DNA of 64,000 nt. It comes from Bilabrum cf. latius. Lineage: Eukaryota > Bigyra: Bicosoecida > Bigyra > Bicosoecida. Numbering within the stretch: the stretch's first letter is position 1; each line of letters opens with the position of its first letter. Where the stretch lies: NCBI GenBank assembly GCA_965178125.1, contig OZ237758.1, positions 496,001 through 560,000 on the forward strand, read 5' to 3'. The notes beneath the pieces are model-generated. The model made no database searches, was not told the origin of the DNA, and saw only the letters and a program-made list of their open reading frames with translations. Shown piece by piece: positions 40,683 to 52,014 of this stretch. Both the position numbers and the translations under genes were made by a program.

Positions 40683-41080
40683 CTTGATCTTGCTGCGCGT
40701 CTTGCACGGTAGCCTTCTTGCGATCGTGTGCTACCCTGATTTGGAGGCTGCGATGCGAGACACGATGAGTCTCTGTTTTCTTGCATTTTCATTCATTGGA
40801 TTGCTAAATAGTCAAAGAACTCGCTGTGATCATCGATGCGTTGAAAGAGAGTCCAACGCAAAAATTTCAGTTGCAGTTGCCGTTCTCAAAGGTAGACGCG
40901 CGGGGGAAGGAGTTTTGCCGAACCAAGGCACCAACTGTCGAAATAATATTAAGTAAAACAAAAGCAGCGTCTTCGATCCGTACTGCCTAGTCTAGCCAAT
41001 TCTGCATGCGGGTATGCTTGCGATAATCTATTCCGGACCTGAGCACAATTCTTCGAGGAAAAGTGCTCAGTATCCCCAGC
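40683..41080. other. Intergenic region, no gene seen
   Basis: About 400 bases between the GH59 stop and the phospholipase D start. An A/T-rich patch near 40940-40970 is the only compositional feature. The open frames here are short and match nothing recognisable. The phospholipase D promoter is expected within it. Confidence 0.4.
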
Positions 41081-44000
41081 ATGGGAGCGAGTCAATCCGC
41101 TACACCGTCGCGCAGGCCTATTCATAACGCTGTAGTTGGCTGTCATGTAGTGGAGGCCCTCGTTGATGGAAAATTTGCGACATACAAGCTTGTGCTGTCT
41201 CACCGCCAGACACATTGGATCGTACTGAGGCGATTCAGCGAGATATACGAACTACTGGGCTATATTCCACCAAGTGTATTGTCTTTGCTCGGTGTTGAGA
41301 TGCCAGCGAAAACAGTCTTTCGGACCACTGAAGATGCTTTTCTGCAACAGCGAGGAGACGAAATCGAGGCCACACTCCAGGTCGTTCTGGCCTCGCAAGC
41401 AGCTTGGCGATGCAATTTTGCGAGAATGTGCAGCTTTTGCAGCGTCTCACTTTTCAGTTTCTGTCCCGCGCTGGGCAGAAAGGGTCATGAGGGCTTCCTT
41501 CGCAAGCAGGATGGCGGTCGACTTCTTGGGTCCAACCTTTTTTCCGCGGAATCATTGCCAATCGCTCGACATTTCATGTGGAAGACGCAATGGGTTGCTT
41601 TGAAGGACTGTGCTATCGTGTGCTCGGATTCTCCCCAAGGGGCAGCTCGCAGCGTGATGCCAGTTGACCACACGCTGCTCATTTCAGCGGACCGTAAGCG
41701 CAATATTCTCGTGAGCAGCAGCGACAGGCAGATGAGACTGGCCGCTGAGAACGAAGACGAGCTGTTCAGATGGATCCGAGGGTTCGCTACCATGTACCCA
41801 GGACGTGTCGGGCTGGACCAGGGCTTGCTACGCCATAGCACCAAGCTCTTTGCCCGCACCGGCTGCGACGTCCGTCCAGATTCGTTAATGGGATCTCGGG
41901 GCGCCATGGGCTCTATCAGCGGAATGAATTTGGGTGTTAGAAGGGTCCCCATGCCACGAAATCGCCAGCTTCTCTCTCGCCTGCCGATTGACGAGAGTAG
42001 CTACGCGTGCTCACGGCTGTGGCTGCCCAAGCAAGTGCCCGCGCACAGCTCTAGTAGCGACAGGTATCCCCTCAAGGTGCTTGAACGCACCTGTAATGAC
42101 CCACATAGGGACGGGTAGGCAGTGACCCTGCCGATTTCCGCTCTCGAATCACGAATTGCCAGCGGTCCCACGCGATCGTCCTGTCCCTGTGTCCCGCTGC
42201 TCTGCGGGAAGGACTTCTTCGCGTGCGCCGCGAGGGCCATACTCGACGCTAGGCAACAGATCCTCGTCACTGGCTGGTGGATGGACGTGGACATTCCGCT
42301 GGTTCGGACGTGCGATGGCCAGACGACGCGAGAGATGCATGCGCGACACGCGGCTCTAGGCATCAACTCGGGTTCGACGGCGGAAGCGTACCCATCAGCC
42401 GCTGCCATCGAGGCTAGCCGCCGGCATGGAACGAACCCAGGGGGAGGAAAGGGCGCTACTGGCAATGCTGGTGATGTTGCAGCTTCGAGCGAATCTCTTG
42501 AGAATCGTGGACCAAGCTAGGCCGGTGCGAGCAGCGCCAGCTTTGGGAACGATGCGACCACTCCACCGGACTCCGCCTTCACCCTTCGATCGCTGCTGCG
42601 GCTCAAGGCTGAGCAAGGGGTCCAAGTGTTCGTGCTGCTATACAAAGAGATGTCACACGTCGGGATGGACAACAACTCGGCGGCAGCCAAGGATGCACTG
42701 ACAGCCGAGCATCCCAACATACACGTGATGAGACATCCCAACCAGATCATCGGCGCGATCGGGGGAACTGGTCACGCAGTGGCGCAGTCACACCACGAGA
42801 AACTGCTCATCGTAGACAGCGCGGTCGGCTTCGTTGGCGGGATTGACTTTGCCCCAGGCAGGTTCTGCGATCCGCGGCGTATCATGGGAGACCCCCACGG
42901 CCGCACGTGGCGCGGGCACGACTACCACAGCCCGCAAGGCATCCCCGGACTGGAGCGCTGGAAGCATCTGAGAGCTGCATCGGTCGCAGCGATTCGCCGG
43001 AGAGAAGCGAGGCTAAGGGCACGGGCAGCTGCTTCTGCCAGCCCTGGGGCAGCCTCTCCGGGCGAGGCATTTCAGGCATTCTTTCAGCAGCTGCCGTCGT
43101 TCTTTCAGGTCCCAGCAGCCCAAGAACCAGCATTGACTGGAGATGGACGATTGCCCGCTGTGGGCCAGGCCCCGGGCACCCCAAGTGAGATGACAAGTGA
43201 CCTGCAGCGCCAGTCGGGCCTTGTGTCCCACTCGGCGTCTCGGCCTCTTGGGGGGGGTGTTGTTCGAAGCAGAGGTGCTGCAGCAGCAAACTCTCTCGTT
43301 GGAGACTCTACCGCATCGATGCCATCGGCAGCAGAGCAGCACTCACGACCCAGCGGGCGTCAGCCCGTGGATGTCGGCCATCCTCGTGCCTCGGTATTTG
43401 GGGCCCGGGCAGCCACGCCAACGGCGTCCACTGCCGAGCACTCGGAGCCTGGAGTAGTCGCATCTGCAGGCGTAGAGATCGAGGATTATTTGATTGCTAG
43501 TCTACCTAGCGTTCCACGCGAGGCAGACGCACCCCCAGCGAGGGCCGCAATGCGGGAAGTTGTAGCTCAGAGGCCTCGGTCTCCGCGATCGAACAAGCAA
43601 GATGACGATCAATCCGGTGGACAGGGCTCTGCGATCATTCACGACGGAACGCCTCGCTTGTCAGGCAGTCTCGGGTCTTTCAGTCTGCCACCCACTCCAC
43701 CAAGTGGCCCTGTTTGCCTCGAGCAAATGGACGCCAGAGAGTGGGAGTATGCCACCGGTGCGACCACCTCCGAGATGCTGCGGCGCGGGGGGCCTCTCAG
43801 CGGGAAGATGCCGGTGCACGTCGACCCGACCAATCCCAGTGTTCTGGATGCTACCGCGCCGGAACGGTTTATTTCCCGTGAATTGCTGCATCAGACCGGC
43901 AGCGGTGCACAGGGCGATGCAAGTGGTGGCGCAGGGAGCGGGGGTCCCGCCCCTTCTGGTAGCCCAGCTACCGGCTCCATGGCCATGGAACCTCATCCAA

Positions 44001-46696
44001 GCTCCGGTGCCGGTACCGATGCCGGTGCCGGTACAGATACTGCGGAACAGGTCGGCTCAGGTGGACAGAATTCACAATCTCAGCCCTCTTCCGCTGGTTC
44101 CGCAAAGCTCGGGAAAGGACGGGCCATGCCGCGCACAGAGGCACTGCGGACTGTTGTTCCCCGCATGCCCTGGCACGATGTGCAGCTAGCTGTTGGCCCA
44201 GAAGCAGCCATTGATCTTGCCTTCCACTTCGCTTAGAGATGGGACCATCACAAGGCCTCGAAGAACGAGCAGCATCAGCCCGTTGTGGTTCCTGCATCCG
44301 ACAGCAGCCAGTGGATGCATCGTGCGCAAGACGAGTTTGGTCCCATGCCGCACGCATTCATGGCTGGCTCGGCCAAGGCCCACCAGGGCCGATGCGATGC
44401 AGCTGGTGCCGCAGGGTTCCCGCTATCAACATCTTCTAGAGGGACTATGGAAGCAGAGATCAAGAACGCCAGCAGCATGGGCAATGCGGACTCTGCGTCG
44501 GAAAGCCGCCCCCGGTCTAGCACTCGAGAGGAGGAGCACCGTTTGAGGCAGGTTGCCAACTTGCACTGCCCCGGTGAGTTCCTTGACACTCTCGCGCGTC
44601 ATGCCCCTCCCGATTGGTGGTGGGACGATGAAGGCGCTTCCAGCGGTGCGGCCGGCCAAGCTGCTCAACCGGATACGGGTGGGTCATGCCCCAAGAGCAC
44701 TGGTGCGGGAGGATCAACACCTGCAAAGGAGAGTTCAGCTGCACTTGGCCAGGCGGAAGAACCCGTTGAACCGCGTCCGTTGGTCGGCCCATCCTTACAG
44801 AGGTCAGTTGCTGTGGGCAAGTATTCGTGCAGCGTTCAGGTGCTCAGGTAGGCGGGCGGGTGGAGCCTGGGTGTGCCCGGGCCGAACGAAAGGGGGATAT
44901 CGAACGCGTATTGCCAGCTGATCTCAATGGCCCGCTCATTCATCTACATTGAGAACCAGTTTTTTATCAGCAGCTGCGGCGGCGACGGGGCACTGAATCG
45001 CGTGGGTCAATGCCTGATCGATCGGGTGTCGAAGGCCATCAGGGACGGCAAGCCGTTCAAGGCACTCGTCATCGTACCAGCGTACCCGGAAGGAGATATC
45101 AGCAACAACAGCGCGATGCGATGCGTGGCTCACTACCAGCTGCAGACCATCAGCCGCAGCACCACCTCTGTCCTCGCCGCGCTGGCCAAGCGGCACCCTG
45201 GCGTCCGCCTCGCTGACTACATCGTGTTTCTGTCCCTTCGAGTGGCAGGCAACCTGCCCGCTGGGCTGGTCACTGAGCAGTTGTACGTTCACAGCAAGGT
45301 GCTGATTGTCGACGACACGTATGCGGTGATTGGTTCCGCCAACATGAACGATAGGAGCCTCGTAGACGAGAAAGATACGGAGGTAGCGTGCATGATCGGA
45401 CCGCCGATCCGCCCCCGAAACCCCCAGGACGGTGTGGTGCGGTCGAGGCTCGCAGGGCAGGACGTGCACGTGACGTCTGTCGTGCATTCGATGAGGAAGA
45501 GGCTGTGGAGGTCTCACCTTGGACTGAAGGTGCAAGCCGGACCGGAAGTCTGGTCTCGATTCGTGTCCAGCAGCACCACGGCTACTAGTGGCACCGCAGG
45601 GTCATCAGAGCTGCCACCTTCTCCTGCCGACACCGATTTTTCGCTTGCGGGCTGGTGCAAAGATCCGAGCGACCCCATCGATCTCATGGACCCTTGCAGC
45701 GACTCTGTCTACAAGGACCTTGTGCTCGCATCAGCGAGACACAACACCCTCTGGTACGAGAAGACCTTCCCGGGAGCAAGGCAGTTCACAGACCCGGCGT
45801 ACTGGGGTGCCCTGGATCCAGCTCGCGCGGCCCAGCAGCCCGAGCTTGCAAAACGCGAGGTACTTCCTGGTCCTCACCTGTGCGCACTCGTGGAACCGCT
45901 CCGGCCTGTGAGGCTGCTAGAGCAGAAGCTGCGCGACTCGGGGTGGGATCGAGGTATCAGGGGCGGCGAGGGCGCTCGTAGGCAGGGTGCGTCCATGGGC
46001 AGCAGCGGCAGGGCTGCTGATAGTGCGATAGGATCACAAGAGGCTCGTGGTGGCGGAGATGCTGCCTGTGATACCCCCTCAAGCGCACAGGGAGATGTGA
46101 GTTCGCCTTTGCCTGCCGCCCGTGCTGCAGGCGGTGAATGCCATGCTGATGGTGGGGCTGCAGCGGCAAGCACTGCAACAAGTTCTGGGCCTTTACCAAC
46201 GACGAATTAGAGCGCCTTCCGGGGTATCCCACGGGCGGGGCTGTTCCACTCCCCCTTGGATCCACCGCTGGATTAGGAACTGCTGTCTCGACTGGTCGCA
46301 GCAGACAGCGAGGGGGTCCGGCGGGAACAAGACGCGTGCGCTGCTGAGCTGCGTCGGATGGTATCTACCACAGGTGTATCGCACAGTAGTAGTAGCGCTG
46401 GTGCCGAATCCCCGATCAAGGTGCCTGCGGGCATGACCCTGGACGGGCTGGTGAGAGAGCACCCGATCGCGTGGGCGAGCATGCTGAGGGAGGATGTGAT
46501 GAGTGCGGCGCCGAGCAAGTGCTCCGAGGCACACGTACTCGGCACCACGCGTGATGGGCCGGCGCAAGAGCCGATGGGCAGGCCTGTCGGGTGTCTGGTT
46601 CTGTGGTCCTGCGGGCTGGCGCTGGAGAGGCCGCTGGAGGCGCAGGTCATCAAGTGGCTGCCGTCTGGAATTTCGCCCAAGGCAATGCTTCTGTGA
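41081..46696 (+). CDS. PX-PH phospholipase D
   Basis: 1,871 residues, ATG at 41081, TGA at 46694. Hydrolyses phosphatidylcholine to phosphatidic acid and choline. N-terminus MGASQS fits an N-myristoylation site. PX domain about 15-125 (YKLVLSHRQTHWIVLRRFSE), PH domain about 135-240 (WVALKDCAIVCSD, ELFRWIRGF), then the catalytic core: GKDFFACAARAILDARQQIL, HKD1 HHEKLLIVD (His572), WHDVQLAVGPEAAIDLAFHF, YIENQFFIS, and HKD2 YVHSKVLIVDD (His1404) with IGSANMNDRSL. A low-complexity insertion of about 350 residues separates HKD1 from the WHDVQ motif, and a second shorter one follows. Six TAGs are in frame (42116, 42518, 44234, 44849, 46208, 46274). The one at 44234 lies on the Gln of HFxQRW, the best evidence for UAG=Gln. 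Domain order matches animal PLD1/2 and plant PLD-zeta. Single exon. Confidence 0.9.
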
Positions 46697-46851
46697 TGGG
46701 CAGCCGTACGATTTTCATTGTGGTCTATTGCACCGAGCAAAACGCTGCATTCTACCACACAACATACAACACAATTTGATTTTCAGCGACAGTGGATTCG
46801 GAGCAATATGAGGACGTCGCCAAGAAGATTCTGCGCACACAATTGAAACAA

Positions 46852-49800
46852 ATGCAAGACCAGAATGGCAGTTCAAGACAAAGGAAGCAAAAACATACAC
46901 AGGAACCACCGGCTGCGGCGGGTTCCACGATGATGTTCGCATTTTGCTGCGCAGGTCTCGTGGTTGTTCTGATTGGCTCGAGCATGATTGCAAGCCTTTC
47001 CACAGCTTCAGCCGCCAGCGACGATATTGCACCGGCTGGAAGTGTAACTTACTGCAATGAAGGATCGATTTTATTGGCAGAATGCTCGCTGGTCCCAATA
47101 TCGATTGACCCGGACCACGCGAAAAGCCATGACGTGCCTTGGTTTAATTGGTGGTGGCAGGGTCCGAGTCGAGCGTCACAAGCGTACATTGCCGAAACTC
47201 AAACGCTTGAAAAGGGGCAGCAGGCCCCATGGTCGCTCTGGCCAATGCCAAGATGGAGCGCAGTTGGGCCTACGTTGCATCGCAACGGGACTGCTGTACA
47301 GAATGCAAGATAGCTAACAGATAGAGTCAGGATATGTGCCAACATCAACGACGTACACGGTAGAACCGCAGCAAGCATTGTCCGGCTGTCTGCGTTTGCC
47401 GGTCCCCAGAAAGCCGTTTCAACGAAGCAGCAGCGCATCATCGCCGATGCGGAGATCCTTCGACGAGCGGCCGTGCGAACATGCGCGGCGCTGCGAGCCA
47501 AGGCCGCTGCGTCTCCGCTGGAAACAGTCGCTGCTGGTATTTCGGTCGAGGAAGCAACGGGCATGCAGACGGACGACGAGCAGCACCATGAGAGCGAGCG
47601 CAGGACCGCCCGTCAGCTGCTGGATAGAGGGGTGCACCGCACTGCAGCACGAGGAGGGCGGGGCCGGTACCTATCACGGGATGAACTTGAAACGGGGCAT
47701 AGCAGCGTTGCAGTCTCACTGCAGCGCCGGGCGGGCGTGACTGGCAGCGATGCGGCTTCAACAAAGAGAGGAGGAGGAGGAGGCGCTGGCGCTGGAGTGC
47801 AGGCAGGTCACGGTGTGCTCTCCCCTGGAGGCCCAATCATCTACCTGGCCCTGCGGCGGGAGCAAGAGGATGCAACTGGCAGCCCTGCCGGGAAAAAGCC
47901 CTTGGGTCAATCCAAGCCACCCACGCACTTCTGTCCTCACCGCCAGATCAGCAGGATCAAGCAGTCTGGCGTGCTGGCCTCCACCCGTGCACAACCAGCG
48001 GCAGCCCAACGAGACCAAGACGTCGCCACCGCGCAACGCAGCGAAGAGCGCCTGGAGCAGACGGCGGAACGGCTCGGCCTGCCCAGCCTGCGCGTCCTCT
48101 CCGATCCGCATGCGTGGGTACCTCCACTGCCCGGCGACTTTGCCGCCGCCGCACCACCGCTGAGTGCCTGCGTCCCTCTGCCGCTGCCTAGCACCAACGA
48201 CAGCTACCAGATCCTCTCGCCCGAGCCGCCTCAGAGGCCGATGCCTTATACGTTGGAACCTTTGATCACCATCGAGTCTACCACCGTGTTCGGATTGATG
48301 CGTGGGCTGGAAACGGCGATCCAGATGACAGCTGCGGATCGAAACGCAGTGTGGGTGCGCCGTCCTTCATCCAATGAAACTGACATCTACAGGGGCTGGC
48401 ACAGGGCGAGTCTGTCAGGTCAGCAGGTGAATGCGTGGATCCGATCCACGGGGGATCAGTTCCCCCTGGTGTCACCGCTGATGCTGCCATCGGGCCCGAT
48501 CGAGGTACGCGATAGCCCCTTCCTCTCCTGGCGCGGGATGCTCCTTGATACTGCGAGGCATTTCTCCCCCACAGAGGCAGTAGCGCGGGCCATCCAAGGA
48601 CTCGCGTGGACAAAGGCAAACGTGCTCCACTGGCACCCCGTCGATGCGCAGGCATTTGCCATGGAGCTGCCCGGCGCCGTGTCGCTTGCTGGGGACGGCT
48701 CATCCTAGCCGCGACTGCTGTCCGAGCTTTCTGGCAAGGGAGCCTGGTCTGGCAGACAGGTGCACTCAGTGGGCGAGATAACAGCGCTCGTGCTCTGGGC
48801 GGCCGAGCACGGCGTACGGATCGTCCCAGAGGTGGACGTCCCGGGGCACACTGCGTCCTGGTCGCTGTCCTTTGAGGGCTCCGTGGCCAGGTGTCCCAGT
48901 CTGCTGGAAGGTTACGTGCAGCGGGAGAGGTCTCCCCTCAAAGCGCTGGATGTGCCCGGGCTGAGGTATTCAGAGGAGTCCACGCTTGTGCTTGCTGCCG
49001 GCGTGATGCGGGCCACCGGTCTGCTGTTCCCTGACGAGTGGATGCACTGGGGCGGGGACGAGGTGGACAGCAAGTGCTTCGATGAGGACGAGAGCATGCG
49101 CAAGATGAAAGCCGACCAGGGCAAGACGTGGCACGACCTGAACACACAGTTCTACCACAATCTCGTGTCCACGATCCAGCAGATGCACGTGGCACTCCCG
49201 CAGCCGCTTGACGCTCCCAGTGAGACCAACGGGTACGCAGTGGAAGACGCGCCGCTTCCGGTCTAGCTGCGACGCATCATGCTCTGGCAGGATTCCTTCG
49301 ATCCAACCCCCGAGGCACAGTCGGGAAGCAAGGCGGATCCCGGTCGCAACCTGCCGTCCCGATTCGGGGTGCAGCCGTGGATGTGCTGGGGCGGGCTCGA
49401 CACGAGGGCCACAATCTCCGCGCTGCGGGCCGGGCGGACGACCGTACAGAGCGCCTGCCTGTACCTCGACTGGGGCTGGACGTGGGACGAGTTCATGAAG
49501 CAGGACGTCACGAAAGGCATGACGGATCGGAGGCTGGGCAGAGCACCGTCAGTGGCACGATCGCTGCTCAGCTGGGGCTCTGGTGCCGGCGATTCCCGTG
49601 CGCGATCGCTGCAAGGCGCTCCATCGGGCCTCGCAGGAGGGGAAGGAGCGGCGTGGGCCGAGCAGATGGATGCCAGCAACATCGACTGCAAGCTGTGGCC
49701 GCGGATGGGAAGCATCCAGGAGAAGCTGTGGTCAGGCCCGGGCGCCAGGTCAGCGGTTGACGTGCCGATCGACCCAACCAAGACCGATAAGGCAGTGCCT

Positions 49801-51852
49801 CTTGATCCAGACATGGCCAGTACCGGCTGGTTGGGGGCAGCCAGGGCGTCCAACGAGCACAAGGACATTCGCATTGACGATGCCACAAGGAACGTTTCCG
49901 TGCTTCGCATCGAGCTGACAACGAGCAATGATGGGGATTTGAGCAGCTCACACTCCAGATACGCTGCTTGGAGGGATCTGATTACGGCTCGTGGCATGCC
50001 AGCTGCCCCGCTCAACAACCAGTGGGTCAAGCCATAGATGCACGAGTCCGGCAAGGCCCTCCTGGACAACGGCAAGGATCCAAGTGCAGTGTCCGCGAGC
50101 TCTCTCGTCACCTCGTCTGCACTAAGGGAGGCTGCCACATCCACGGACGGGTCGGAGGACCACGCGAGGGGCTAGTGCTCTGGTGTCGAGCAGTCGAGCG
50201 TGCGGGATCCCCCCTCGAGGCGCGGAAAGCCATTCCGCGTGCTGCTGTACAACGTCGACAATGGCGGGCATGACGATTCCACAAGCCAGCAGGAGGCATC
50301 AGTCACCAACAGTGATTGGTTAAAATACCTGACAAGTCCAGAAGTGACTACGGTGAACTCCATTCCCTGGACTGCGAGCAGCAACGCGTCGTTGGGGAGG
50401 CCGAGCGACTGGTTCGCGCTTCGAAAGCCGCACTAGCCGGGCAGCATGGCAACAGCGCCCAAAGATGCCAATAATGATATGAGCGGGAGGCTTGGCAGCG
50501 TACTGTCGTTTATCCGCGGGCGTGAAGCAGACGTTGTTGCTGTTGTTGAAGCCAACGGCTGGGAGAGGCGCAGGCGGCAGACATCGAGGTCAGGCAGCGG
50601 ACGATTCCTTCAGGTCGCAGAGCCTGACGGACTGCGGCAGCGGGCCAAGGCTGCCGGTTTTCCGTTCGGTGAGAGGCTGAGCACGCCGTCAAAGTACAAC
50701 GTGGCTCTGCTCTCGCGTACACCCATCAGGGCGCTAGGTACGGAGGGTGGCGCGGATGCCACTCACTTTGAGAGGGGGATTCTGGCGGCTGATGTGGGAC
50801 AGGCAGTCGTCGTGGTTGCCCACCTGCACGCCCACGAAGCCTCAAAGCGGAGGGAGGAAGCCGCCCTGCTCGCGAAGCTCGTCCGTCGGCTAGAGACCGA
50901 TCACCGCAAGCCGGTCATCGTTGCGGGTGACATGAACAGCCTCAGTCCTCTGGATCGGTCATGCCACGCCGATCTGCACATCGAGGGCTTTATCAAGGGG
51001 GTGCCTCCGTGCTCCGACTGCCATATTCCCGACGTGCCCGACAGGCTAAGGGATAAGTACCTCTACAAGAAAAGTGATGGCAGTTTCGCTGGCATTGACT
51101 ACTTCCCCCTGCAGACGCTGGCCGGCGACAAGGTCGGCGCTGTGGGCTCATAGCCCTGCGAGCAGCTGGCAGCATCGGGCGAGAACAACGACAGCGCCCC
51201 ACTCATCGACCTGCTTGCCTTCGAGGACAGCACCGACTGGCTCGAGGTGCAGAGCATACAAGGTTACATGGGCACTGAGAGGATGCCCATGCCAGGTTAC
51301 ATGGGCACTGAGAGGATGCCCAGGCGATGCATCGGGACGCAACCCACGGGAATATCGATGCTGGGCCATGTGCCACCGGAACAAGTGTTGCCGTTTCGAC
51401 TGGACTACGTGTATGCATCGCGGGAGGTTGGCAAGCAGGCTTGCGAGCTGGGTCAGCAGCAAGGCCGCGCGGTTGCAGCGGGCTTCCCGAAGCCCGTGTC
51501 GTGCAGGGTGGTGGCGAACGAGTTGACGTTCGGCATAAGCGACCATTTTCCCGTGGAGTGCGACCTGTCGTGGGATGTGGTGTGGAGTGCGCGGGAATCC
51601 ATGCTGAGGCAGAGAGGTTCCGTGAGCGCGCGGGCGAAGCAGCACGGCGTGCGGGGTGCGGTGCTGGATGCCCTTGATAGGGGCTCTGGGTCTTGGCCAT
51701 CTGAATCGATTGCCAGGAGGCTGGACGGAAACGAGGGTGCAGCAAGAGGTGACTCGCGTGGCGGCTTGGACCAGGCAGAGGATTCTGCCACCTTGGAGGT
51801 GTCCGACTGGGGCTCGGTGCAGCCGCCTGTGGCCGTCGGTGGTATGCCGTGA
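46852..51852 (+). CDS. Membrane-anchored GH20 beta-N-acetylhexosaminidase fused to an endonuclease/exonuclease/phosphatase domain
   Basis: 1,666 residues from the first in-frame ATG (46852) to TGA at 51850. The frame is open from 46780 without an ATG, so a short upstream exon is possible. Residues 29-49 (FAFCCAGLVVVLIGSSMIAS) form a signal anchor. The GH20 domain covers about 559-1046: WRGMLLDTARHFSP, NVLHWHPVDAQAF, VRIVPEVDVPGHTASW and HWGGDEVD (catalytic Asp736-Glu737). It cleaves terminal GlcNAc or GalNAc from glycans and glycolipids. After a linker with TAGs at 50035, 50173 and 50434, an EEP-superfamily domain starts near residue 1125: FRVLLYNVDNGG, NVALLSRTPI, VVVAHLHAH, KPVIVAGDMNS, FRLDYVYAS, FGISDHFPVECDL. 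These are Mg-dependent nuclease or lipid-phosphatase motifs. Further TAGs: 47311, 48706, 49264, 51151. The substrate of the EEP part is unknown. Confidence 0.78.
51262..51327 (+). repeat. 33-bp tandem duplication in the EEP coding region
   Basis: Two copies, 51262-51294 and 51295-51327, differing in a few bases near the end. They encode GYMGTERMPMP and GYMGTERMPRR, an insertion in a loop of the EEP domain shortly before the RLDYVYA motif. Confidence 0.85.
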
Positions 51853-51930
51853 AACGGAGTTATGCCCATAATATATAGTGCCTTCGTGACTCCCAAACAT
51901 TGTTGAATGAATGGGTAAGATCTATCACAA

Positions 51931-51936
51931 AATAAA
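51931..51936 (+). terminator. Possible polyadenylation signal AATAAA
   Basis: AATAAA within an A-rich run, 79 bases after the TGA of the GH20-EEP gene and before the next start at 52015. Plausible 3' end signal by position only. Confidence 0.3.
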
Positions 51937-52014
51937 AAACTTGGTCGCAAATATTGTCGCAACTGCAGTGCACTGTCATGTGTTGCAGAATCCAGATTTG
52001 TCCCTCTTTTGTTG

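Noticed and set aside
42116-42118. UAG read as leucine instead of glutamine
   Set aside because: UAG=Leu is known in some nuclear codes, but the TAG in the PLD HFxQRW motif and in the SANT helix fits Gln better. Not excluded for every site.
46696-46786. Ten-base first exon (46696-46705) plus 81-bp intron for the GH20-EEP gene
   Set aside because: Phase fits and it would give MGSPTVD, but the donor GTACGA is weak and the acceptor TTTTCAG lacks the GCAG seen in the other five introns.
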